From assembly GCF_016741775.1 (NCBI RefSeq), contig NZ_JAERRK010000027.1, positions 61,447 to 125,446 on the forward strand: a stretch of 64,000 nt of DNA, written 5' to 3'. Every line of letters begins with the position of its first letter. Positions within the stretch are counted from its first letter, which is position 1. Source of the stretch: Streptomyces actinomycinicus (GTDB taxonomy: Bacteria; Actinomycetota; Actinomycetes; Streptomycetales; Streptomycetaceae). The position numbers were made by a program, and so were the translations under genes. The notes beneath the pieces were generated by a model, which saw only the letters and a program-made list of their open reading frames with translations, did not search any database and was not told the origin of the DNA. Below, piece by piece: positions 18,048-26,905 of the stretch.

Positions 18048-19577
18048 GTGACTTCGCCTGCATCGACGGACAGCGTTCCGCCCCAGCTCAGCGCGGGGCC
18101 GCGCCCGGCTCCGGGCCCGGCCGCCGACGAGGGGCTGGCGCGTCGGCTGCGTGCGCTCGCCTGCACCGCGCCGCTGCACGATCTGGACGCGCGCAAGGCG
18201 AATCTGGCCGGCGAGTACTCGGTGTACGGGATGGCCGAGGTGGCCCTGGCCGCCATCGACCTGGTCACGCTGAACATGGACTTCGACACGGGTGCGGACC
18301 ACGAGCAGATCGTCGCCCGGCTGATCCCGCGCATCGCCGCCCAGGCCCCGCACCGGCCCACCGCCGAGCACGAGCGCGTGGCCCGCTGGGTCCTGGAGAA
18401 CCTGATCAATGTCGGCAGCGTGGACCGCGGCTTCCGCGCGGTGTACGGCACCTTCGCGCCGGACGGCACGTACGTCCGCCGTGACTACGACTTCAAGCTG
18501 ATCGAGGAGGTCCCCGGACCCGGCGGCACGGTCTACCTGCGGACGACGGACGAGGCGGTCAACGTCCTCGTCGGTGCCCTCGACACCGACGTGACCAGCG
18601 CCCAGATCGCCGCGGAGGTCAAGCTGGAGGTGCTGATCAACCGCGGCCGGCTCGCCGACGCCCAGCTCGCCGCCGAACAGGCGCGCTACCGCACGGTGCA
18701 GTACTCCGAGACGCTGCGCCGCGCCCTGGACGCCACCCGGCGCAACGTCCGCGCGGTCGACTGGCTCAGCGCCGTCCCCGACATGATCGCCGAAGCCCTG
18801 GACCACGTGGCCGAGCGCTACCGCCACGAGAACGCGATCCTCACCAACATCCGCAAGGCCCGGGACGAGACCGAGGACCCCGAGCACAAGCGCCGCGCCG
18901 CCGAACTCGTCGACATCGTCAAGGACTGCATCCGGCGCCACACCCAGCTCCAGTCACGTCTGCTGGAGGCGGGTCCGCTGTTCCGCGCCGAACAGGACCG
19001 GCAGGCCTTCGCCACCCCGGCCACGACCTCCGGCACGGACCTCTACGGCCACCTCCTCGCGCCCGTCCTGCCGCTGCCCCTGGAGCAGGCCATCCGGGTC
19101 ACCGACGCGTTCTTCGGACGCGGCACGGGACTGCGCACGCCGGTGTCCGTCCGGATCGCGGACCTCGTCGACATACTGCTGACGCCGCCGGTCGAGCGGG
19201 AACACCTGGGCGCGGAGATGCCCGAGCCCGACCTGATCGCGACACCGGACGACAGCCGGTTCAGCGAGGAGCAGCTGGCCGCCGCCATGGAACTGCTGGA
19301 CCTGCCCGCCGACGCGCCGCGGCGGCTGTCGGGACTGCTGGCGGAGGCCCGTCGCACCGGCGACCCCGACCTGGCGTACCTGGTCGCGCTGCTCGCCGTG
19401 CACGCGGCCAGCCCCGCCGTCGGCACGGCCTACCGGCAGGGCGAGCAGAAGCTCCTGTTCGCCGTGGACGACGGGACCGAGCTGGACGATCCCGAGTTCG
19501 GCGGGGCCGATCTGATCGTGGGGACCGCGCTGCTCGACGCGGCCGGGATGGCGGCGGACCGGACGGAGGCCGCCTGA
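18048..19577 (+). CDS. Kleisin-like subunit of an Mks/Wadjet-type SMC complex
   Basis: A 509-residue protein, first of three collinear genes ending in a giant SMC ATPase. The N-terminal ~150 residues look like a helical/winged-helix domain (A-R-W-V-L-E-N-L-I-N). A central charged helical region follows (E-A-V-N-V-L-V-G-A-L, then L-I-N-R-G-R-L-A-D-A-Q-L-A-A-E-Q-A), resembling the segment of MksF/JetA proteins that contacts the SMC neck. The C-terminal ~110 residues could form a second winged helix. The assignment rests on gene order, size and this layout, not on a diagnostic motif. I prefer the leaderless GTG 18048 to ATG 18018. Cytoplasmic and DNA-associated by inference. Confidence 0.6.
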   Translation: MTSPASTDSVPPQLSAGPRPAPGPAADEGLARRLRALACTAPLHDLDARKANLAGEYSVYGMAEVALAAIDLVTLNMDFDTGADHEQIVARLIPRIAAQAPHRPTAEHERVARWVLENLINVGSVDRGFRAVYGTFAPDGTYVRRDYDFKLIEEVPGPGGTVYLRTTDEAVNVLVGALDTDVTSAQIAAEVKLEVLINRGRLADAQLAAEQARYRTVQYSETLRRALDATRRNVRAVDWLSAVPDMIAEALDHVAERYRHENAILTNIRKARDETEDPEHKRRAAELVDIVKDCIRRHTQLQSRLLEAGPLFRAEQDRQAFATPATTSGTDLYGHLLAPVLPLPLEQAIRVTDAFFGRGTGLRTPVSVRIADLVDILLTPPVEREHLGAEMPEPDLIATPDDSRFSEEQLAAAMELLDLPADAPRRLSGLLAEARRTGDPDLAYLVALLAVHAASPAVGTAYRQGEQKLLFAVDDGTELDDPEFGGADLIVGTALLDAAGMAADRTEAA

Positions 19578-19610
19578 TGGTCCTGCCGGTGGGCGGGTGC
19601 GCGCCCGTGG

Positions 19611-19644
19611 CGACCGGTCGCGCAGTTCCCCGCGCCCCTGAGGG
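19611..19644. repeat. REP-like GC-rich element, copy 1
   Basis: The gap between the kleisin-like and KITE-like genes contains GGTCGCGCAGTTCCCCGCG followed by CCCCT. The reverse complement of its core (GCGCGGGG-A-ACTGCGCGACC) recurs at 25251-25275 with one base changed. I recognise this as a sequence commonly dispersed in Streptomyces intergenic regions. Confidence 0.6.
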
Positions 19645-19686
19645 AGTCGCACGACACCCTCGTTCCAACATCAAGGAGTTGCAGTC

Positions 19687-20565
19687 GTGAGCGAGCACGT
19701 CGAGTGGAGTGACGCGGAGGCCCCGGCCCCGTCGGCGTCCGCCGCCGTCACCCCCGCCGACGCCGCCGACGCGGCGCGGCTCGTCGCGTTCGGCCTGCAG
19801 CCCAAGCTGCAGCCCGCGCGCGACCAGGAGTACACCGAACTGCTGCGCCGCCACCGCGACGACCCGGCGTTCGCCCGGCTCGCGGACGCCGTCGCCGCCG
19901 GTCTGGGCCTCGTCGTCCTGGAGGTGTCCCCGCGCGCGGGAATGGCCGTGACGGCCGCCGAGGAGTCGGTGTTCGCCGTCCGCATGGGCGACTACGCGCG
20001 TCGCACCGCCGCCGACTCCGGCGACCGCTTCCTGCACGGACTCGCCCACCTCGCCGCCGCCGCACTGGCCTTCCCGCGCCCGGAGGACCTGGCCGACGAC
20101 ACCTACATCGGCAGGGTCACGGTCAACGGTGTCGACGCCTTCGTCCGGCAGGCCTGCCGCAGGCTCGAGGAGCGGGCCGAGGAGCAGGGCGAGAACACCG
20201 ACCCGGCCACCGACGCGCCCGGCCTCGAGGCCGCCTGGCGGATCTGGGCCAGGCGCAGCGCCACCGGCGCCACCAAGGACGCCCGCCGGCCGGCCGCGTC
20301 CACCACCGGCATCGTGGCGAAGGCCCTGGCCTTCCTCACCGACTCGGGCTTCCTGCAGCGCACCGGCGACGACAACGGCGGCACCTACCGCACCACCGCC
20401 CGCTACCAGCTCCAGGTCCGTGACATGGCCGGCAGCGCCGCCCTGGCCGAACTGCTGGAGCTGGGCATCGTCCCGGTGACCGACGGCACGGCCACCCTCA
20501 TGCCCGCCGAGGACACCGACGACCTGGACCTGGTGGCCGACGCCGGGCTGCCCTTCCACTCCTGA
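19687..20565 (+). CDS. KITE-like (MksE/JetB-type) subunit of the SMC complex
   Basis: A 292-residue acidic protein, middle gene of the SMC operon. It begins with an Ala/Pro-rich stretch, then a domain containing V-V-L-E-V-S-P-R-A-G and F-A-V-R-M-G-D-Y-A-R-R, and ends in a likely winged helix (S-T-T-G-I-V-A-K-A-L-A-F-L, then G-T-Y-R-T-T-A-R-Y). Two winged helices in ~300 residues is the design of the KITE subunits MukE, MksE and JetB, which dimerise and bind DNA and the kleisin. GTG at 19687 has AAGGAG eight bases upstream. The SMC gene starts 37 bases after its stop. Confidence 0.6.
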   Translation: MSEHVEWSDAEAPAPSASAAVTPADAADAARLVAFGLQPKLQPARDQEYTELLRRHRDDPAFARLADAVAAGLGLVVLEVSPRAGMAVTAAEESVFAVRMGDYARRTAADSGDRFLHGLAHLAAAALAFPRPEDLADDTYIGRVTVNGVDAFVRQACRRLEERAEEQGENTDPATDAPGLEAAWRIWARRSATGATKDARRPAASTTGIVAKALAFLTDSGFLQRTGDDNGGTYRTTARYQLQVRDMAGSAALAELLELGIVPVTDGTATLMPAEDTDDLDLVADAGLPFHS

Positions 20566-20602
20566 CCCCCCACAACTGCAAGAAGACTGACGAGAGTCCG
20601 CC

Positions 20603-23600
20603 ATGTACGAGCTGTCCCGGGTCCGCCTCTACTCCATCGGTCCCGCCGGTGCGCGCTACGCCGACACCGTGCTTGACCTGCGGGGTGTCGGCGCCCCCGT
20701 GCCCGACCCGGCGCCCACGCAGGCGGAGTTCTTCGCGGAGGAGCCGTCCGGCCCGCCGCGCCGGCCGGCGCCCGCGGGCGTACTGTTCCTGGAGAACGGC
20801 GGCGGCAAGTCGGTACTGCTCAAACTGATCTTCTCGGTGATGCTGCCGGGCCACCGCAACACCCTGGGCGGCGCCAGCTCCGGCGTGCTGCGCAAGTTCC
20901 TGCTCGCCGACGACTGCGGCCACGTGGCCCTGGAATGGCAGCACGTGCTGACCGGCGAGTGCGTCGTCGTCGGCAAGGTCAGCGAATGGCGCGGGCGCCA
21001 AGTGTCCAACGACCCCCGCAAGTTCGCCGAGGCCTGGTACTCCTTCCGGCCCGGCCCCGGCCTCAGCCTGGACAACCTTCCCGTCGCCGAGTCCACCGCC
21101 GTACGGCCCGCCGCCGAGGGCAGCTCCGGCGCGCAGGGCCGCCGCCGCACCATGAAGGGCTTCCGCGACGCCCTCACGGAGGCCGGCAAGGCCTACCCGC
21201 ACCTGGAGGTGCACTGGGAGGAGACCCACGAGCGCTGGACCGAGCACCTCGGCGACCTCGGCCTCGACCCCGAACTCTTCCGCTACCAGCGCGAGATGAA
21301 CGCCGACGAGGGCGAGGCGGCCGGTCTCTTCGCGGTGAAGAAGGACTCCGACTTCACCGACCTGCTGCTGCGCGCCGTCACCGACACCCGCGACACCGAC
21401 GGACTCGCCGACCTCGTCAGCGGCTTCGGCAACAAGCTCGGGCGGCGTGCCGAACTGATCGCCGAACGCGACTTCACCGCCGGCTCGGTCGACCTGCTGG
21501 GCCGGATCGTGGAGGCCGCCGAGGCACGCTCACGCGCGCGTGACATCCACGCCGGCGCCGAGCGCCGTACCCGCACGCTGGCCCGGCGGCTGTCCGCGCG
21601 GGCCGTGCAGGAGCGGGTCCGGGCCGCCGAGCTCGCCCAGCGGGTCACCGCAGCCGCGTACACCGTCACGCACTCCGAGGGCGCCCGTGAGCGCAGCTCC
21701 CTGATCGCCGCCGAACTCGCCTACCGGCACGCCTCCCTGGCGCTCGCCGCCGCCGAGAAGTCCGCCGCCGCGCAGAAGCGCGAGCTGGCCGACGCCCGGA
21801 CCCTGCACTCCGCCTGGCAGGCCGCCGAGGCGGTACTGCGCCACCGCGCCGCCGCCGACCGGATCGCGCGCGTGTCCGCGGCCATCCAGGAGGCCGAACG
21901 GGACGCCGCCCCCGCACTCGCCGCCCGCGCCAAGGCCGCCGTGGATCTCGTACGGGCCCTGCACGCCGCCGCCGGGAGCGCGGAGGCCCTCGCCAACGAG
22001 GAGGAGGAGCGTTCCGGCGCCCTCCAGGAGGTCAGCGACTGCGCCTACCGGGACTCCACCTCCGCCGCCACCGAGGCGCAGCGCGCCCGCAGCGAGGCCG
22101 GTCACCTGCGCCAGCGGCTCGCCGAGGTCGAACAGGAGACCGCCGAGGCGGTCCGCGCGGGCTGGCTCGACGACAGCGCCCCGGACGCCGACCCGGCCCG
22201 CGCCGCGCTCGCCGCCAGCGACGCCGAGAAGACCGCCGTGACCGCCTGGGACACGGCCCGCGAGGCCGCCCGCAAGGCCACCGAGCACGCGCGCGAGGCC
22301 GCCTCGGCCGAGTCCCGGGCGGAGCTGACCACAGCCCGCGCGGCCGACGCGGCCACCGCGGCCGAGCGGGCGTACGAGGCCGAACGGCGGCTGGCCGAGG
22401 CCCTGGCCGCCGAGGAGCGGCTCGCGGAGCTGCTGAGCCTGCCGGGCGCGCCGAACCGGGCGCGGGTACCCGCGCCGAGGTCGGACACGGACGACGACAC
22501 GCCCGCGGGGCCCCGTACGGATACCGCCGGTCAGAGCCCGTTCACCGCCGAGGAACTCGACCGCTTCGCCGACGAGTTGCGCACACTCCTCGACGACGCC
22601 GTGTCGGCCGCCGAACGGCACCTGTTCGACCTGCGCACGGCCGCCGCCGACGACGCCCGCATCCTCGGCGCCCTCGGCGACGGCGGACTGCTGCCGCCCG
22701 GCCCCGACGTGCTGGCCACCGTCGAGTTCCTCGGCGAGCACGGCATCCCGGCCCTGCCCGGCTGGCGCTACCTCGCGCAGGCCGTCGACCCCGCCGACCA
22801 CGCACGCGTGCTCGCCGCCCGGCCCGAACTGGTCGACGGCGTGATCATCACCGACCCCGACACGCACGCGCGTGCACGCGAGGCCCTCGGCGACGCGGCC
22901 CTGCTGCCGCGCTCCGCCGTCGCCGTCGGCACCGCCGCCGCCCTGCTCGCCCCCACCCCCGCCGCCGACGCCACGCCGGACGACGTCTTCCTCGTGCCGC
23001 CGAACCCGGCCATGCACGACGAGCACGCCGCCGACGAGGAGCGGCAGGCCCTGCGCGCGCGGGCCACCGCGCGCGACGAGGAGATCCGCACCCTGGCCGC
23101 CCGGCTCGGCAAGGACCGCGAACTGGCCGCCCGGCTCGCCTCCTGGCGCACCGGCTGCCCCGCCGGACGCCTCGCCGAGATGACCGCTGCCGCCCAGGAG
23201 GCCCGCGCGTTCGCCGAGGAGTCCGAGGCCGAGCTGGCCGAGGCCCGCGCCGCGCGCGCGGAGGCCGACGAGGCCGCCGCCGAAGCCGTCCGGGTCCGCG
23301 ACGAACGGCAGGAGACCGCGCAGAAGGCCCGCCGCGCCGCCGACGCCCTCGCCGGACTCGCCCACCGGCTGCGCGAGCGTGCCGGATGGCAGGTGAAGCT
23401 GCGCGAACTCGCCGACGAGGCGACGGAGTCCGAGGCCCGCGCCCAGGCCTGCCTGGACCGCGCCCGTGCCGCCGACGAGGACCGCCGCGCCGCCCAGCGC
23501 GCCGCCGACGACGCCCGTCGCACCGCACGCGCCCTGCGCGCCGAGCGCTCCGAGATCGCCGGCGCCCCCGATGACGTACCGGTCGAGGACACGGACGCAC

Positions 23601-25252
23601 CGGAGGCGTCCCTGCCCGCGCTCCGTGAGGCCTACCGGGCCGCCTCCCAGGTGTACGAGAAGGTCGGCGTAGGCGCCGACCTGCGCGCCGAACAGGCCCG
23701 CGCGGAGAGCGACGAGAGCGCCGCCCGCGCCGAACTCGACCGGCTCAGCAACAAGGTCCGCACCCGCGCCGAGCAGCTGCTGCAGTCGCCCGACGGCTCC
23801 GACGGCCCCTCCCGGCAGGCCGCCGCCGCGCGCGCGGAGGAGCTGGTGCAGCTCCTGGAGACCCGGATGTCGACCGCGAGCGAACAGCTCGGCCGGCTGC
23901 GCGGCGAGGCCGAACGGCACGCACCCGAGGACGGCGAGGCGCACACCGAGCTGCCGGAGGAACTCCTCCCGCGCGACGCCGAGCACGCCCAGGCGCTGCT
24001 GCGCACCGCCACCGCCGAACTCGCCGCCCGCACCGGCGCGCTGACCACGGCCCGCGAGGCGCACGCCGAACTCCTCGCCGCCCACCGCGCCGCCGAGGAC
24101 GCGGCCGGCGGCTTCGACGAGATCGCCGCGATGCTCCGCGACCTGCTGCGCGAGCACACCACCGAGGAGGACCAGGAGGAGCCGGAGCCGTACCCCGGCA
24201 GCCTGGAGGAGGCCCGGCACTCCGCCGCCGAGGCCCGCCGTTCGCTGCGCGGCTGCGCCGCCGACCTGTCCGCCGCCGAGACCGCCGTGCGCGAGGCGAG
24301 CGACGTCCTCGTCCGGCACGCCAACTCCACGCGCTACGAGCAGGTCCGCACCCCCGCTCGGCAGCAGATCCGCGAGCTGCCCGCCGCCGCCCTGCCCGAG
24401 CACGCCCAGAAGTGGGCGGACGCCTTCGCACCCCGGCTGCGGGTCCTCACCGACGAACTGGCCCAGCTGGAGCGCAACCGGGACTCGATCGTCGACCGGC
24501 TGCGCGGCCTCGTGGAATCGGCACTCGCGACGCTGCGGTCCGCGCAGCGGCTGTCCCGGCTGCCCGAGGGGCTCGGCGAGTGGTCCGGGCAGGAATTCCT
24601 GCGCATCCGCTTCGAGGAGCCCGACCAGGCCACGCTCACCGAACGCCTCGGCGAGGTCATCGACGAGGCCACGCGCGCGGCGGTCAAGAAGAATTCCGAC
24701 CTGCGGCGCGACGGCATGTCCCTGCTGCTGCGCGGCGTCGCGGCGGCCCTCCAGCCCAAGGGCGTGGCCGTCGAGATCCTCAAGCCGGACGCGGTCCTGC
24801 GCGCCGAGCGCGTCCCCGTCGGCCAGATGGGTGACGTGTTCTCGGGCGGCCAGCTGCTCACCGCGGCCATCGCCCTGTACTGCACCATGGCCGCACTCCG
24901 CTCGAACGACCGGGGCCGGGACAAGCACCGGCACGCGGGCACGCTCTTCCTGGACAACCCGATCGGCCGCGCCAACGCGACGTACCTGCTGGAACTCCAG
25001 CGGGCCGTGTCCGACGCGCTGGGGGTGCAGCTGCTGTACACCACCGGCCTGTTCGACACCACCGCCCTCGCCGAGTTCCCGCTGGTCATCCGGCTGCGCA
25101 ACGACGCCGACCTGCGGGCCGGCCTGAAGTACATCAGCGTGGAGGAACACCTCAGGCCCGGCCTGCCCCAGCAGCCCCGGGCGGGCGAGGCGGTGCACAG
25201 CGAGATCACGGCGACACGCATGTTCAAGAAGCCTGCGAGCAGCGCCCCGTAG
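20603..25252 (+). CDS. Giant SMC-like ATPase (MukB/MksB/JetC type)
   Basis: A 1549-residue SMC protein. N-terminal half-head: Walker A L-E-N-G-G-G-K-S with K69. C-terminal half-head: signature F-S-G-G-Q at S1414-Q1417 and Walker B T-L-F-L-D-N-P with D1451 and N1452, where the usual catalytic Glu is Asn. Between them lie two Ala/Glu/Arg-rich coiled-coil arms (about 280-660 and 830-1370). They flank a globular middle part (about 660-820, with G-W-R-Y-L-A-Q-A-V-D and D-G-V-I-I-T-D) that probably serves as the hinge. Size is close to MukB (about 1490) and well above canonical SMC (about 1180). It should form a DNA-entrapping complex with the two upstream products. No nuclease gene follows; the next gene converges from the other strand. 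Confidence 0.85.
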   Translation: MYELSRVRLYSIGPAGARYADTVLDLRGVGAPVPDPAPTQAEFFAEEPSGPPRRPAPAGVLFLENGGGKSVLLKLIFSVMLPGHRNTLGGASSGVLRKFLLADDCGHVALEWQHVLTGECVVVGKVSEWRGRQVSNDPRKFAEAWYSFRPGPGLSLDNLPVAESTAVRPAAEGSSGAQGRRRTMKGFRDALTEAGKAYPHLEVHWEETHERWTEHLGDLGLDPELFRYQREMNADEGEAAGLFAVKKDSDFTDLLLRAVTDTRDTDGLADLVSGFGNKLGRRAELIAERDFTAGSVDLLGRIVEAAEARSRARDIHAGAERRTRTLARRLSARAVQERVRAAELAQRVTAAAYTVTHSEGARERSSLIAAELAYRHASLALAAAEKSAAAQKRELADARTLHSAWQAAEAVLRHRAAADRIARVSAAIQEAERDAAPALAARAKAAVDLVRALHAAAGSAEALANEEEERSGALQEVSDCAYRDSTSAATEAQRARSEAGHLRQRLAEVEQETAEAVRAGWLDDSAPDADPARAALAASDAEKTAVTAWDTAREAARKATEHAREAASAESRAELTTARAADAATAAERAYEAERRLAEALAAEERLAELLSLPGAPNRARVPAPRSDTDDDTPAGPRTDTAGQSPFTAEELDRFADELRTLLDDAVSAAERHLFDLRTAAADDARILGALGDGGLLPPGPDVLATVEFLGEHGIPALPGWRYLAQAVDPADHARVLAARPELVDGVIITDPDTHARAREALGDAALLPRSAVAVGTAAALLAPTPAADATPDDVFLVPPNPAMHDEHAADEERQALRARATARDEEIRTLAARLGKDRELAARLASWRTGCPAGRLAEMTAAAQEARAFAEESEAELAEARAARAEADEAAAEAVRVRDERQETAQKARRAADALAGLAHRLRERAGWQVKLRELADEATESEARAQACLDRARAADEDRRAAQRAADDARRTARALRAERSEIAGAPDDVPVEDTDAPEASLPALREAYRAASQVYEKVGVGADLRAEQARAESDESAARAELDRLSNKVRTRAEQLLQSPDGSDGPSRQAAAARAEELVQLLETRMSTASEQLGRLRGEAERHAPEDGEAHTELPEELLPRDAEHAQALLRTATAELAARTGALTTAREAHAELLAAHRAAEDAAGGFDEIAAMLRDLLREHTTEEDQEEPEPYPGSLEEARHSAAEARRSLRGCAADLSAAETAVREASDVLVRHANSTRYEQVRTPARQQIRELPAAALPEHAQKWADAFAPRLRVLTDELAQLERNRDSIVDRLRGLVESALATLRSAQRLSRLPEGLGEWSGQEFLRIRFEEPDQATLTERLGEVIDEATRAAVKKNSDLRRDGMSLLLRGVAAALQPKGVAVEILKPDAVLRAERVPVGQMGDVFSGGQLLTAAIALYCTMAALRSNDRGRDKHRHAGTLFLDNPIGRANATYLLELQRAVSDALGVQLLYTTGLFDTTALAEFPLVIRLRNDADLRAGLKYISVEEHLRPGLPQQPRAGEAVHSEITATRMFKKPASSAP

Positions 25253-25275
25253 GGGGCGCGGGGCACTGCGCGACC
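25251..25275. repeat. REP-like GC-rich element, copy 2
   Basis: Directly at the stop of the SMC gene, AGGGGGCGCGGGG continues into CACTGCGCGACC. This is the inverted counterpart of the element at 19611-19644, with C for A at one position. The two copies face each other around the KITE and SMC genes. Confidence 0.6.
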
Positions 25276-25319
25276 AGCCGCAGGCGGTCCGCAGCAGCCC
25301 CGCGACCTCGAGCACCGCG

Positions 25320-26873
25320 TCAGTTGGCGTCGGCCTTCAGAAGATCCGCGCACTTCTCACCGATCACCATCGTCGTGATGCACGGATTGACGGCGATCAG
25401 CTCGGGCATCACCGACCCGTCGGCCACCCGTAGTCCCGCGACCCCCTTGACCCGCAGCCGCGCGTCGAGCGGGGCCGAGGGGTCGCTGTCGGCGCCCATC
25501 TTCACCGTGCAGGACGGGTGGTAGACGGTGTTGTGCGTCTTGTGGATGTAGTCGAGCAGCTCGTCGTCCGTCCGTACGTCCGGTCCGGGAGCCAGCTCCG
25601 CCCCCGCCCAGCCGCTCAGCGCCGGCTGCGCGGCGATGCGACGCGCCAGCTTCAGCCCGTACGTCATCACCCGGACGTCGTGCTCGTGCGTGAAGTACCG
25701 CGGGTCCACCTTCGGCTTGTCCCGGTAGTCCCGGGTCCGCAGCCGTACCGTGCCGCGCGACCTGGCCTTGGTCACGTTGGGCGTGAGGCAGAACGCGTTC
25801 TCCGAGGTCGGGTAGCCCCAGCGTGCGGTGTTCATGTCGAACGGCACGGAACCGTAGTGGAACATCAGGTCCGGCCGGTCCAGGCCTGGCTCGGTGTCGT
25901 AGAAGATGCCCGCCTCCCACCACTGACTCGAGGTGGTGGGCATCGGCTGTCCGGCCTCCCACATGATCACGCCCTCGGGGTGGTCCTGCAGGTTCTCGCC
26001 GACGCCCGGTGCGTCCACCACCACCTCCACGCCCACCTCGCGCAGATGCCTGGCCGGCCCGATCCCGGACAGCATCAGCAGCTTCGGGGAGTCGATCGAG
26101 CCGCAGGAGACGACCACCTCGCGCCGGGCCCGTACCGTGCGCGTGTGCACCAGGTCGGGGTCCAGGTACTCGGCGCCCACGCACCGCCGGCCCTCCAGCA
26201 CCAGCTTCTTGGCCCGCACCCCGGTCCGCACCTCCAGGTTCGGACGCTTGCCCAGCACCGGGTGCAGGTAGGCCACGGACGAGGACTGGCGGACGTTGTT
26301 CTCGTCGGAGTTGATCTGGAACCAGTTGGCCCCGCGCACCACCGTCCTGCCGGTGTTGAACGGGACCGTGGGGATGCCGGCCTGTGCACACGCCTCCAGC
26401 AGGGCCGCGCCGCACGGGTCCCCGCCCTTCAGCGTGCGCAGCTTCACCGGCCCGGTGCGCCCGTGGTGGTCGCCGGGCGCGTCGTTGTTCTCCAGCCGCC
26501 GGTACAGCGGGAACAGGTCGGCCGCGCTCCAGCCCGTACAGCCCTGGGCCGCCCAGTCGTCCAGGTCCTCTGCGGGCGCCCAGAAGGCGATGCAGGAGTT
26601 GTGCGACGAACAGCCGCCCAGCACTTTGGCGCGCGCGTGCCGCATGAAACTGTTGCCGCTGGCCTGCGGTTCCACCGGATAGTCCCAGTCGTAACCCGAC
26701 TCCAGCAGGCCCATCCAGCGTTCCAGCCTCAGGACGTCGTCGTCGCCGACGTCGCTGGGACCCGCCTCCAGGACGCAGACCGTCACCGAGGGGTCCTCGG
26801 AGAGCCGGGCGGCCACGACGTTGCCCGCGGTACCGCCGCCGACCACGACGTAGTCGAACTCATCGATGCTCAT
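25320..26873 (-). CDS. betA: GMC oxidoreductase, probable choline dehydrogenase
   Basis: A 517-residue FAD enzyme of the GMC family. The N-terminal Rossmann motif is V-V-V-G-G-G-T-A-G-N (about residues 10-19). The GMC signature K-V-L-G-G-C-S-S-H-N is at about 94. The C-terminal active-site pair is a His in Y-H-P-S-C-T-V-K-M-G and an Asn in N-P-C-I-T-T-M. It is last in an operon for betaine breakdown, with a betaine-aldehyde-type dehydrogenase two genes upstream, so oxidation of choline to betaine aldehyde is the most economical assignment; other alcohols cannot be excluded. AAGGAGG stands just before the ATG at 26873. Confidence 0.82.
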   Translation of the reverse strand: MSIDEFDYVVVGGGTAGNVVAARLSEDPSVTVCVLEAGPSDVGDDDVLRLERWMGLLESGYDWDYPVEPQASGNSFMRHARAKVLGGCSSHNSCIAFWAPAEDLDDWAAQGCTGWSAADLFPLYRRLENNDAPGDHHGRTGPVKLRTLKGGDPCGAALLEACAQAGIPTVPFNTGRTVVRGANWFQINSDENNVRQSSSVAYLHPVLGKRPNLEVRTGVRAKKLVLEGRRCVGAEYLDPDLVHTRTVRARREVVVSCGSIDSPKLLMLSGIGPARHLREVGVEVVVDAPGVGENLQDHPEGVIMWEAGQPMPTTSSQWWEAGIFYDTEPGLDRPDLMFHYGSVPFDMNTARWGYPTSENAFCLTPNVTKARSRGTVRLRTRDYRDKPKVDPRYFTHEHDVRVMTYGLKLARRIAAQPALSGWAGAELAPGPDVRTDDELLDYIHKTHNTVYHPSCTVKMGADSDPSAPLDARLRVKGVAGLRVADGSVMPELIAVNPCITTMVIGEKCADLLKADAN

Positions 26874-26905
26874 GTGGCCTCCTTGCCGGCCGGGTACAGG
26901 CGGAA

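Noticed and set aside
18048..25252. Complete Wadjet anti-plasmid system
   Set aside because: No JetD-type toprim nuclease lies next to the three genes; both flanking genes have other clear identities.
21530..25353. Very long open frames antisense to the SMC gene
   Set aside because: They mirror the high-GC coding frame, are Gly/Arg/Ser-rich without motifs, and lack ribosome sites.
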